Assembly (NCBI GenBank): GCA_905250115.1
Contig: CAJNOI010000031.1
Coordinates: forward strand, 557,379-621,378
Length of the DNA stretch: 64,000 bases
Source: Adineta steineri
Lineage: Eukaryota > Rotifera > Eurotatoria > Adinetida > Adinetidae
Direction: 5' to 3'
A program made the position numbers and the translations under genes. Positions within the stretch are counted from its first letter, which is position 1. Every line of letters begins with the position of its first letter. The notes below the pieces were generated by a model that was not told where the DNA came from, made no database searches, and worked only from the letters and a program-made list of their open reading frames with translations. Positions 37,701-49,000 of this stretch are shown one piece after another.

Positions 37701-37709
37701 AATGCATGA
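28737..37709 (+). CDS. CFAP44: Cilia- and flagella-associated protein 44 (WD-repeat, coiled-coil)
   Basis: CFAP44 is an axonemal protein that, with CFAP43, links inner dynein arms to doublet microtubules. The start at 28737 gives [18 protein letters not shown], splicing across an intron into an acidic N-terminus. WD-repeat blades follow from about 29280 to 32600 (e.g. [48 protein letters not shown]). A Glu/Lys-rich insert lies at 31505-31970. The C-terminal half is long coiled coil, with [54 protein letters not shown] and [20 protein letters not shown], all typical of CFAP44. It ends PAILPQNA at 37707-37709. There are more than 20 introns, mostly 45-70 bases. The longer ones near 33026-33250 and 36274-37350 carry transposon-like inserts. 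Confidence 0.95.
33050..33228. mobile_element. Short inverted-repeat element, copy B, inside a CFAP44 intron
   Basis: The ends are CTCTTTCTCGTAGAGAAGAG on the left and TTTCTACGAGAAAGAG on the right; the terminal CTCTTTCTCGTAGA is inverted exactly. After the right arm comes GCTAAGCGAGTCC and then GCGTTACTTGTTT, as in copy A at 16048-16384. The element fills most of a 225-base intron (33026-33250), which would otherwise be about 45 bases, a normal size here. It carries no coding capacity. Confidence 0.75.
36417..36606. mobile_element. hAT-type MITE with perfect 8-base target duplication, in a CFAP44 intron
   Basis: The element starts CAGTGGCGGATTTAGGGGGG and ends GTAGATCCGCCACTG, giving terminal inverted repeats of about 14 bases with one mismatch. 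It is 190 bases long and GC-rich against the AT-rich surroundings. The flanking 8 bases are identical on both sides: TAATTAGT at 36409-36416 and at 36607-36614. CAG-type ends and an 8-base duplication are the hallmarks of hAT superfamily transposons. No transposase is encoded, so it must have been mobilised by an element elsewhere. Confidence 0.92.
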
Positions 37710-37809
37710 TAAATTTACTTGATAATAAAAATGACATTGAATGATTTGTTTTCTTTTTTTATTATTATTATTCATCAATAAAAAAAACACATGAATATTC
37801 GAAAATAAA

Positions 37810-38064
37810 TTATTTACGTCGATTATTTTTCTTTTTTTTAACAATTTTTTTCTTTTTTTTTGCATTTTCATTTAAATCATTATTATTTACATTTAATGTT
37901 TCATATGGTATTGATTGATTTTCTTGTTGGGAAATAAGTTCTTCAGCAGCATTCAGTAATGCTTGTCGAACAACATGTAAAATTTTTGATGATGATGATG
38001 ATGTCGATTGATTAATTGGTTGTGTAGAGGAGTTTTTCTTTGTATGATTTCGACGATTAACCAT
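37810..38064 (-). CDS. Small basic hypothetical protein (84 aa)
   Basis: A single-exon open frame starts MVNRRNHTKKNSSTQP and ends in a strongly basic tail of Lys/Arg/Asn (KKKKKIVKKKKNNRRK). The middle contains SKILHVVRQALLNAAEELIS, which looks like one amphipathic helix. It lies between the 3' ends of CFAP44 (plus) and the MARVEL-type gene (minus). The tail suggests nuclear or nucleolar location. It is uncertain whether this is a real gene: no family was recognised and the basic tail is encoded by a low-complexity A-rich run. An ATG start, helix-forming centre and room for its own transcript make it plausible. Confidence 0.45.
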   Translation of the reverse strand: MVNRRNHTKKNSSTQPINQSTSSSSSKILHVVRQALLNAAEELISQQENQSIPYETLNVNNNDLNENAKKKKKIVKKKKNNRRK

Positions 38065-38224
38065 ATTGAGAAATAGAAATGAAAACTTTCTTTTTTTTTT
38101 TGTGTTTTTTTTTCAAATGAAAATGCGCGTAAAAAAACCCAAAGCTACATATAGAGATAAAATACTAATATATAAATTGATACACACATATATTTTTTTT
38201 TTTGTGAAAAGGCGGGAAATTTAT

Positions 38225-39447
38225 TTAAACACGATATGGTGCAACAGATGTCTCAATAGGTATTATACGTTCACCATTATTTGAATCATTTATTAATGAA
38301 CGTTGATTGTTAGGTGAAACTGTATAACCAGGTCGATCGGATGTATATGTTGGTAAACGTGATGCATTATTGTTTAACATAGGTCGTGTACATGCTTCAA
38401 CTATAAAAAGTATACCAGCGATAAGAGCAAATGTCTAAAAAAAGAACATTGAAGTTTAGTAATGCAACAAGAATAGATTTTAATTAACTTACAGCTGCAG
38501 CAGCAGCTGCTCCTGGACTTGGGTGTGTTCGTTCTTTAAAAACATATTGATATTCATATCTTAAATATCCCCGTCGAAGTATTCCGGGTGTTCGTCTTAA
38601 TTTATCTTCCCATAATGCAGCACATATACCAATTGATATCATCATAAGTCCCATAATAATATTAATAACTAAACACTATATGAACAAATGATTTGATAAT
38701 CAATAAAATTTTCGTTTTTACTTACTACTTGATTTAAATAAACGAAATTTCTTCCTAGAAAACGTAAACCATAAAGATGTGCGAGAAAAATAACAATTGT
38801 TGTAGTTAAACATAGAATAGAAAATGCTTGAAATACAGATCGAACAGCTACAGTACTTAGATCAGGATATACTGATTGTAAATTATCAGCTAATTCACAA
38901 TATAATCGAGATGTAAATGCAACACTAATAAGACCTGCAATTAGTGAAACCTACAAAAAAGAAAAAAATCATTACTTATTTATTGACTCTCAACATCAAA
39001 GTAAATCCTATGTATATAAAGAATTATAAATGACTCCTGAATGTTGATAATTAATTATTTGTTAACGCTTGGTTTCAATTCATTATAATGTTTCTTGAAG
39101 GTATTCGTCATGTTCAATCTCCATTATGAGTACATATACATTATTATTCTCTTACTAATTGATTGAATAATCTATCTCATCTATGGTTTATTGATTGTTT
39201 GTTTACATAATCGTTGCACATATCAATATAATATCAGATTAACAAAAAAAAAAAAGGTATTTCGTTTGACATACCATCGGATTATAGCGAGAGAGAGAGA
39301 AAATATTTTTTGTTGTCAAAAGGTCAAAATCAATGAAGCGAATCGAATACATTCTTTCATTTTAAATAAAGTCAAACTTACAATTTCAGCTATGTTAAGT
39401 ATTCCAGTTGGCGTTGATAAATATCCAATATCCAATGTTCCAACCAT
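38225..39447 (-). CDS. MARVEL-type four-transmembrane protein
   Basis: The start at 39445-39447 gives MVGTLDIGYLSTPTGILNIA, like the beginning of the first MARVEL helix in MAL/CMTM/plasmolipin proteins. Four hydrophobic segments follow: the first exon helix continuing into SLIAGLISVAFTS; SVFQAFSILCLTTTIVIFLA; VINIIMGLMMISIGICAALW; and AAAAAATFALIAGILFIVEA. The cytosolic C-terminus is polar and ends PYRV. Four exons are seen; the first intron (38951-39381) is long for this genome at 431 bases, the others are short. The protein is probably involved in membrane apposition or vesicle traffic, by analogy with the fold. The exact subfamily is not resolved. Confidence 0.72.
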
Positions 39448-40231
39448 TTCTTTTTCTATACGAACACAAAAAAATCTTTTTTTATTTTTAATATGTTCAT
39501 CTTTGTATAGAACGACATTGACTTACTTTGTCCCCTGTTAAAAATGAATAAGAGAAAATCAATGAGGACGAGTGGATATGTATGAATAAAGAAAAAAAAT
39601 AATAATCACGATTAGCAAGACGTACGCCTTTTTATGTCCTTCTTTTGTACACACATATAAATGTACAACCGATATCTTTCTCTTTTGCTCTCTTACTTCT
39701 CGTAACTGTACTATTCTTATTCTTTTTTTCTATGATTGTGATTGGATAAGATTGTTCTGTTTCCTCATCATTATTTTGCCAAGAGACTCGTTTTTAGTAT
39801 GCGCTACTATCGATAATGTTCTTCTATGTATATATATATATATATACGCTGCATTGTGTATATGATGTCAGTTTTCTGACATAAAAACGACGCCGAGACA
39901 AACGGGTGCATTCCTTAGAGCATCCAATAGTTGTTTTTGTTGTTGTCGAACACATGCCTATGATAATCCAATACTTAGAAATATCAAGATGAAACCATTA
40001 TAAAACTCCCATTGATACGTCATATGAAAGATTATATAGATGAGATATTGATTTAACTTTGTTATTTATATGTGCATCATTTGATTTAAAGTATTTCCAT
40101 ATGTTTAGAAAAATAAGAAAATATTTGATATATGAAAAGCGCCTGGAACATTTATTATTGTTATTATTATTTTATCTGTCGAGTATTGTTTTTTTCTTTA
40201 TACATCGAATAATGAATCCGTGTATTTAATA
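39448..40231. other. Divergent intergenic region
   Basis: This lies between the minus-strand MARVEL-type gene and the plus-strand LRRC41-like gene and presumably holds both promoters. It contains a TA repeat at about 39831-39846. A short upstream open frame (ATGAATCCGTGTATTTAA at 40212) sits just before the LRRC41-like start. Confidence 0.5.
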
Positions 40232-43200
40232 ATGTCAGTTATTAAACTTTATGAAATATGTTTGATAGATTTATTAAAAAATTCTTTTTTAAATCTAAAT
40301 AATTTCAATCAATTACCTAATTCATGTTTACGTGATGTACTTCCCTATTTATCACCATATAAACTTGAATATCTAGATTATATTTATTATAAACGAGGTA
40401 TACCAATAAATGACTTTTGGCGTCACCATTTTGAATTAATATGGTCTTTATCACGAGATGATAAAGATTCTTATGAATCATTAATCAATATTCCATATAA
40501 ACGTCTCTATTTTGAATATCTTTTTCATGATACACAAATTTTACAATTAGGTATTTATACACATATATCACAAATAAATCAATCAAAATCAATTTTAAAT
40601 CTTACATATTTCGAACAAATGAAATATAATCTAACAAGAGATTCAATTATTTATTGCTCGAAAAAACGATTATTAGATGAAAATCAAAATCTTATTATTA
40701 TTTGGAATCATCAATGGAATAAATATATCCAACGGTAGAAAAATCGGTTAATTTAACTGTGCTCCAAATTTGGAGTTTACAGCTATCTAAGTTTTCGCGA
40801 AAAACTCTACCTGAAAACCGTAATCATTGATTTTTGGTTGCTCTGGACTGTGCTGAGTTGACTGGTGATGCTTAAGAAAGAAAAAGACATAGTTACAATC
40901 GAAAAACTTGAAACTCCCAAACTTCAAATTTGGAACTCGCTTATCCAGTGATTTATCTAGAGGGGGGGGTCTAAGATGGCGGCGCTCTCCCGAAAACTGC
41001 AATTTTTGTGCTTATATTATGTATTTCCCCTCCAAAAATTAGGTTTTTGCTCTCCCGGAAATCGCTATCGCGCTCTCGGAAGGAAAAACCTAGATAAAAC
41101 ACTGCGCTTATCTTGATCAGAAAAATCCTAGATTATCTATTTTTGTTTTCTATTAGTTTTATTCTTGTACCAAATGTATGGAATTTAGCAAATATTGATT
41201 CATTACTAATAGAATGTTTTACAGATAATGTTACAGATATTGTTTTAAGTGGTTATCCAACAGAAAATGATATAAATGGAATGAAATTTATCTTAGATAT
41301 TCTTACTCGTGGACATATTACAAATATTGTTATTAAATTTCCATCTTATTGTTTAATGAATATTCTTTTACCTTTATTTATTTATCCACGTTCATATTCT
41401 CTATCCTATTTCTCAACTATGAAAGAAAATGATGGACAACAATCGAATATTTTCACACAAAATTTTATTTTACCACATCGTAAAAGAAAATTATGTTTAC
41501 AAGTACAAATTCATTCGATGGAAAATATTTTATCAACTAATCATGAATTTATTGAAGATAATGATCAGAATTCAACAGATACTATTCTATCAAATTCTAT
41601 TCATAGTTTACATAATTCAAATTCATTAAGTACAAATATTCCGATACATTCATCTATATTAGGAATAAGAAATGAATTAATTCATATACCATCGGACAGT
41701 TTTTTTCAAACAAATACTGAATCAAGTCATTTGGTTTCATTAACTGACAATAATAGGTAATGAGTCAAATTCAATCAGGGCTGTAATGAACCGAGGACGG
41801 TGATACACCCAAATCCTAAAGTATTCGTGGCAGCGCTGGATTCCTAATCTACTTTTTAGATCAATAATCGAACAACCACATGAACGTCTTTTGTCTTATT
41901 TAAATCGATCTCGAACATTCCAACAATATTCAATCTTTCCTCCAGCTCGACATTTATCAATATCAGAACAATCTGTTCCAATAACAAATATTACAACAGA
42001 ATCTCATTCTTCTAGTGATAGCAATTTATTTCAACGTCATAAAATCCCAACTGTTATTCCTGAAAAGAAATTTTCTGAAAGAAAAAAACAAGATGAAGAG
42101 AAATTTTTAATATTTCATTTAACTGAACAATATCAAATAAATTCATTAACAAATCTTTCTATCTATTATATTTCATCTATTGAAATAATCGATATGCTAG
42201 CTATTGCTTTATTAGGTATGAATCAAATTCATCATTTAACTTTCGTTAATTTTGCTGTATATTCATCTCAACTTGAAACAAGTTTAATTACTTTATGTAC
42301 TCGATCACAACTTCAATCAATATATTTAACTAGTATTTCATTACAACATGGTGCAATTGGTTTTCTTCTAAATTTATATGAAAAAAATAAAAATATAAAA
42401 CTTAAACGTATACGATTAGATGCAATTAAAACTTATAATAATATTCATTTATCAGATATTGAACAAACTGAATTCATTCAAAATTCTGTATTAGAACAAT
42501 TTATTTGGCGAGAGTAAATCTTACATTTTTTTTATCCAATGATTAAGTTCTCTGTCTCGTTTTTTTATTTTAAATAGACGTCATATGCAATATATTCATA
42601 TGCGTTTATTATATAAATTATTACCTAATATTATATCGAACCTTCATCGTCTCGAACTTTCTTCTATCCTTGAATGTGTTATATTTGATCAATTTCTATG
42701 GTGTCAAACATTTCTTCATCATATACCTGATGTTCGACTACGAAATTTTCGTATTCGTTCAAATGATCTTTCACGATTTTTTCTTGCATTAAATACACCG
42801 AATATTTTAACTGTATTTCATTTTGAACGAATTGGTCTTACTTGGAATAACAACCAACAATCATCGATTATTTATAATGCATTTACTTCGTTGATTTTAA
42901 ATGCGAAATATCTAAAAGAACTTAGTTTAGCTTATAATAATCTTAATGATAATTTTATTCAATGGCTTTGCCAGATATTATTATTAGAAAATAATAAAAA
43001 AATATCATGGTGGTCAATTACAATACTTAATTTAACTTTTAATTTATTATCAAGTGAATCAATACGAAAACTTTGTAATACATTAAAGGAATATAGAGAT
43101 CAATGGAGAATAGGATGTTCACCTATTCGACGAATAGACATATTAGGGAATGCGCTAGAAATGAGAGAAATTTCTAATTTAAAAAAACAATTTAACGCAC

Positions 43201-43235
43201 TTGGTTGCGAGCTTATCTCGTATATCTTGACTTGA
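40232..43235 (+). CDS. LRRC41-like protein with BC-box, probable cullin substrate receptor
   Basis: LRRC41 (MUF1) binds Elongin B/C and cullin through an N-terminal BC/cullin box and recognises targets with leucine-rich repeats. Near the N-terminus KLYEICLIDLL fits the BC-box pattern (L, three residues, C, three residues, hydrophobic). LPNSCLRDVLPYLSPYKLEY follows at the cullin-box position, then FWRHHFELIW, in the same order as LRRC41. The middle is Ser/Asn-rich and disordered (41440-42080). The C-terminal half holds irregular leucine-rich repeats such as LKELSLAYNNLNDNFIQWL and ITILNLTFNLLSSESIRKL. Four exons have introns at 40735-41156, about 41758-41859 and about 42518-42578. The first is long because of transposon insertions. 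The ATG at 40232 is preferred over an upstream GTG in frame. Orthology is judged by architecture, not by computed alignment. Confidence 0.75.
40759..40940. mobile_element. Inverted-repeat insert next to a hAT MITE, LRRC41-like intron 1
   Basis: The left arm GCTCCAAATTTGGAGTTT and the right arm AAACTTCAAATTTGGAAC are imperfect inverted repeats about 180 bases apart. The sequence is less AT-rich than normal introns here and encodes nothing. It directly abuts the hAT MITE starting at 40946. Boundaries and superfamily are uncertain; no target duplication was identified. Confidence 0.45.
40946..41104. mobile_element. hAT-type MITE with perfect 8-base target duplication, LRRC41-like intron 1
   Basis: The element begins CAGTGATTTATCTAGAGGGG and ends CCTAGATAAAACACTG, giving terminal inverted repeats of 15 bases with one mismatch. 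It is 159 bases long. Flanking 8-base copies are identical: CGCTTATC at 40938-40945 and at 41105-41112. No coding capacity is present. CAG ends plus an 8-base duplication place it in the hAT superfamily. Confidence 0.92.
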
Positions 43236-46050
43236 TTACTTTCTATCAATCACTCAATAACTAATGAATTACATAAAATAGGATATACAAATATGAACCT
43301 TGTTTTATAAAAGGAATTTGTTATTAAAACTAATCAAATCGTGATGACTAATATTCAGTATAAACAATAGTAATACATTTGCTAATTATGCTTTTATCGT
43401 TCATAGTACAGGTAAATAAGGAGAAACATAATTAAGGTTCTTATTATCTAATTATTAAGATATCTTAGATACTAATATCACATTTAAAATTTTTTTATTA
43501 ATATTTGGAAAAATTCAATCAGTATGATGATTGTATAATACTTATCCAAAAATAAATATACAGATCAGATTAAAATATTCATTTACTAATATTGACTAGA
43601 GATTATCGACATGATCAAATATTCTTCGTGTTCATTAATTCAAATTTCTTTATTATTTCATATTCGTTAGAATATTGATATGTCTGACTATTGTTTATAA
43701 AGATGACAGCGTCAAGGTAATGTTTTATATACCATAAGAAAAAGAGAGAGACATGATATTTTATTCTAAATGCATACGATGCATTAAGAAAACTTATTAG
43801 AGAATATAACGGAAATGAATTAAGCTATAAAACATCCTAACTTTTCAGTTCACTTAACCGGAAAACCATATGAGAAAAAGATATCAGCATATTAAATTAA
43901 AAAAAAAGTTTTTTTTCGTTAAGAATTTAAACCTTGAAAGAAAATAAAATATTTGTTGATCATCATCTGATACGATTCAAACAAATAATTCGACACGTTG
44001 ATTGAGATTTAAAAACAAGATTGACAATCGTATAGTAAACATGTTCATTGTAAATTGATAGTAAGATAGACTTACTTTTTTCGATGATAGTTGATTAATG
44101 TAACAATTGAATTTGTTTCGTTAACATTTCGTATCATCTATGACAAAAAAATAAATTCAAAATGAAGTTCTAAAAAATGATATCATCGTACGTTAAAAGC
44201 TTTATTAAAGTTATTAAGATTTGAATCAATCATATATTATACGAAGAAATAAAGTGAGAATTGATCTATTCAAAATCAAATTACTTAGATTTTCATCTAT
44301 GACTCAATAACAACAGAAAGATGATTCTCACGTATAGTTTATTATATGTAATGTTACGATAAACGAAAAAAAAAACCTCGTACAAATATTAAACGAAAAA
44401 GAAAAAAAAGTACATTATGATATGATAAATGTCTTTTAGAGAAATAGTCAATAAATCCATTCCTATATCGTAGAAATGTCTAGTTTCATTGTACTATTGT
44501 ATGATTATTAAAACGAAATAGTTTCAATTATATGTCTTGATTAAACTATATATATTTTCAATAACAAGTCATGAAATGAAGGACTTAAAGCATTTTTGTT
44601 GCAGACATACATGTCTCAAGGAAACAAGAACGTACGACTGAAGCAAGATTGATTTTTATTTCTAATTAGAAATCAGATTGTATACGACAGTATCAAAATC
44701 TTGGTAACAAAACTCGATTTACATACATTTAGATAAGGAGTGTAGAGAGAGTTTTTTTCTTCTCGTGTACAGAACGATATATTAGAATATGATTATTGTA
44801 AGTTGAATAACTAGTAGATTTTGTTCAAGTTAGTATAATATTGTCCTTGCAAATGACCTGTAAAATGATCCTGATCTGCAAGTATATGTATGCGTGGATT
44901 TTGTCATTTTATTTTACTTAGTTGTTCATTTTCTTTGTTTCTGTCTCCCTCACTCTCTCTCTTTCCCTCTTCTTTTCTCCGCCTTTTTGATTAAACTAGT
45001 AGTCTTTCTGACGATGAACTCTCGAATTTCTTCTGACCACAAGTGAAATTGTTGACATATGCTCACCAATACTATACTTTTCTTTTTTTTTCTCCTTTTT
45101 AATTTCTGTCAAGTATCGAACTTTGTTAAGAGAAGAAAGAATTGAACGTTGACTGAATGAGAGATGAGATGAGATGGAGCAATGGTTCATTGTCAAATAT
45201 AACATACTCTACTAAATATTTTTTTTTCGTTATTCTTTTGTTCTCAATTGCTCTTAGTTGTTGTCCCTATTTAAATAAGAAAAAACGAACTGTCGGGTAA
45301 CTTATCAAATTCCGTTATACACATTTATTATAAAAAGAAACCGCATTGTTACATCTCTCGCTCTATTCATTGTATATTCTCGTATATATATGCATATGAA
45401 TATGTATCCGTATAACGCAATATATATCATATAGATGTCTATATGTGATCGTCGATCAACCATGACAAATAGGGAAGCTTCATAATACTTAATTACGCGA
45501 TCGATCGTACTCCATATAGAATTGAGAATGAAATAACAGTTGTCTAACTTTGTGTTCAATAGGAACCAATATATACTGTATTAGGTGTAATCAACAGAAT
45601 TGACTCTTTTCGTTTTTCTTATTCTTTAAGTAGTTTTTCGTAGAAGAATCACATAACCATTTATCTATCCCATACATATATGAGTTATAGAAAACGAGAG
45701 CTCGTTACAAAGATGACTATTGAAGGTTATCAATCGTATGAACATTGTTATCATTTCACATTATGAGCACTAGTTGAAAAGAAATGGAGCTCGAGCGATG
45801 GAGCATGACGTGTGAGTATGTATACACCTTGAAGCTAAATGTATATGAGTATACATATGCATTAGGCAATATGTCTTTTTGTGTATTCTTCTTCTTCTTT
45901 CTTCACCTTTTTTTTTCTATTAGACAATCAACTTATAATCATGAATGACAGCGAAAGGTGTTGATCAATCAAGAAACTTGTTGGACACACAAATAACATA
46001 ACAAGGAAAAAAATCTTATATGATTTAATAAATAATGAACAAACTTAATT
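43236..46050. other. Large intergenic region without recognised genes
   Basis: 2.8 kb of AT-rich sequence lies between the LRRC41-like stop and the ankyrin exons of the myosin gene. It holds scattered short pyrimidine-rich tracts (44945-44985) and purine runs. Open frames at 44996-45205 and 45305-45559 are short, low-complexity and unsupported. It may include upstream control sequence of the myosin gene. Confidence 0.55.
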
Positions 46051-49000
46051 ATGAATTCAAAAATATCGATTGATTATGATAAAAAATGGAAGGTAATTTG
46101 TTATTTATTGATTCTCTTTTCAATTCTTATCTATTGATCATTTAATTCTAGGCTAACAGTGAGCCACGTGGTTTTCCAACAAAACATTTTATAAAAGACG
46201 TTAACGGTATATTTATTCTTTTCCTTCATATTATTTTCTAAATCAAATATTTAAGATGTATGTCATGATCATTTTCGCATTGATAAAGAACAATCAATGC
46301 TTGCTGATTGTCAACGATTACTAGAAAAAAATGAACCATTAGATAAACCAGATAAATATGGAATTACTCTTGTAACAAAAGAAAAACCGAAATTCTTCTA
46401 AATAATACACAAGAGTTTGTTTTGTTTTTTCCTAGTTACATATAGCTGCTGCTAAAGCATATACAAGTGTAGTTCGGTTTCTATTACAACATCGTGTCAA
46501 CGTAGATCAAATTGACGACACCGGCGCTACAGCATTACATCTTTGTGCTAAACATGAGCAAGTAAGCAGAAAAAGAAGAAAAAAAAGTTAGAGAATAGAA
46601 AAAAAAAGAAATTTTTCTTCATGACATTTTCCATACACATGTGTTTTTCTTCTAAATTACCAGGGGTTGATTGTCAAACTTTTAATTGACGCTCGCGCTA
46701 ATCCAACAATTCGTGATCGTTTTGGTCGTAAGCCAAGTGGTAATAATCGAGAATTTTTTTGTTTTCATATTTAGAAAACGTTTTTTTTTTGTAGAAGTAT
46801 GTGCATCAAATAGTTTTATTCGTGCTGTACTTCTTAAAGCTGAAATTAAATTCGAAGAAAAACGTAAACGTGCTGAACAAAGTGATGATAGTTTAGAAGA
46901 AGAACATGAGGAAACTTCTGAAAGTATATCAGATGATGATATTCATGATGATGCCGATGGTTTTCAAGATTTATTCAATCCAATACCACAAAAAAAACAA
47001 AGGTGAATCATCATATAATACTAATAAAAAGAAAAAGTACATCACGTTTTTTTTTTCTATTTCATAGTATGAGTTCTCAAATAACGGATGACGATGATGT
47101 TTCAAAAATGCTGGATATATTTGAGGAAAGTTTCAGTGATGAAAAAGTAAGTAAGGATATTTTTTTTCTTCCGCTAAATGAATTCACAAAAAAAAATATC
47201 AGTTAATTATATAATTACCATAGAAAATATGAATAAGACATATTAATTTATTATTTAATAGTAATTACGTGCAGAAATTCTTTTTTTTATACATTTATCG
47301 TAACAGTTGAAAAATCTATTGACCTTGTCTATTCACTTTTACTTAGAGAGTACTTATTCAGAATTTTTATGATTTTATCAAAACTAATTCATATAAAACA
47401 TTATTTTATTTAATTAGATACTTGTAAATATTATCGAAAGTAAGATAAATTATAGATATAATCATCTATCTGTCTTATGAATATGTTCATCAAAGGAAAA
47501 GCTGTCTATTCTAATTGGTAATATAATATTACCTTTTATTTTATAATAAAAAAAAGAAGAAGGGAGAAAGGTGATAGAATACATTATTATTACTCAATAA
47601 TTACATCATCATTTTAAGTGCTTGTCGACTCGTCTTACGCTCGACTGAGCTGAAAAACGTCACCAAAGATGTTTGACTATTAGTAGCGACGTAATGGACA
47701 AAGAAAAAGTAAATCATTTAGTATGATTCTGATCAGTCCAGTCACACGTACATATATGTATCTCTATATACATTTACATACATACATACATACATACAGT
47801 TAAAAGAACATGATAGATAGAAAGAAAAAAGAAAGAAAGTAATGGACAAAAGTAGGCATGATCAAATATGGGCGAGAGTAGGAGAATTGTCGTGGTTGTT
47901 ATTGTGAGCGCTCTTCTAATTGACAAAGTAAGGAGAAAAAAAGAAAAGAAGATACCCGTCGTCGAAAGTAATCCTTTATCGAGTGACAGAAAGCGACATC
48001 GAGGGCGACTTAACGCCGTTGTCACACTCATCTACATCTACATACACATACGAACATCATGCCACCTACAATGTTACCATTGACACATGACATGGGTTTT
48101 TATAAAACTTCGGTGAGATTTTAAATTATTTCATATTTCCTATTGAATACTATTGTATCCATTTTGTCAAAAAAAAGTGAAAAAAAATCGATTAACGTAT
48201 TGATAGTTGTTCTTTTAATCTTATGACATTGTTGTAAATAATTGTCAACCTCGTAAAATGTATACATACACTTCTAAAGATTGCTTGTCGAACAGGCAAA
48301 TTGAAGAATATGTTTTTTGTTATTTGATCGTTGACTAAAGAAAGAAGAAAGGAGAAGAAAGTGAAGAGAAGAAGAAGAAAAAAATTCAGGATTTAAAGAA
48401 TTTCAGTAAACATATTCGAGAATGCAGGCAAAAGAAACGTTACACAAGGATAAAAAAAAACGAAAGAAGTAAAGAGAAAAAATGAAACAAGGACATTTTA
48501 GCATTTACAAACTACTTTGACAAGTGTAAAATCGGACCTTGACTGTTATAAACAAACAAACAAACAAATCACGACCGAAATATTACTATTATCACTATCA
48601 TTATCACTCGTTCCGCGAAATGTTTTTTGCCTTGTACTTTTATTTATATAAATCTATTCAATTTCACAGACCAATGTAAAAAAGGAAAAAAAAGACGAAA
48701 CGAAACCAAAGGACATATATACATTCATCATACATATTGTACTGACCTTTTTTTGGTGTCTCATATGACTGTTTGTATTCATTCGGTCTGCCCATCAAAG
48801 GTGCACATACATACTAATTTTTCGTTCATATTTATATATAGATATTCGTAATTTATAGTTATTTATAAAACTAGTTTTAAAAACTTCATGTCATGACTGT
48901 AGACGACATGGACTATACATCAAATATCCCAGTTTATAAACAAGAACAGTTCTCAAGAAATGTACCTAATAACTATTCCAAACAGGTATTGCATTATCTT

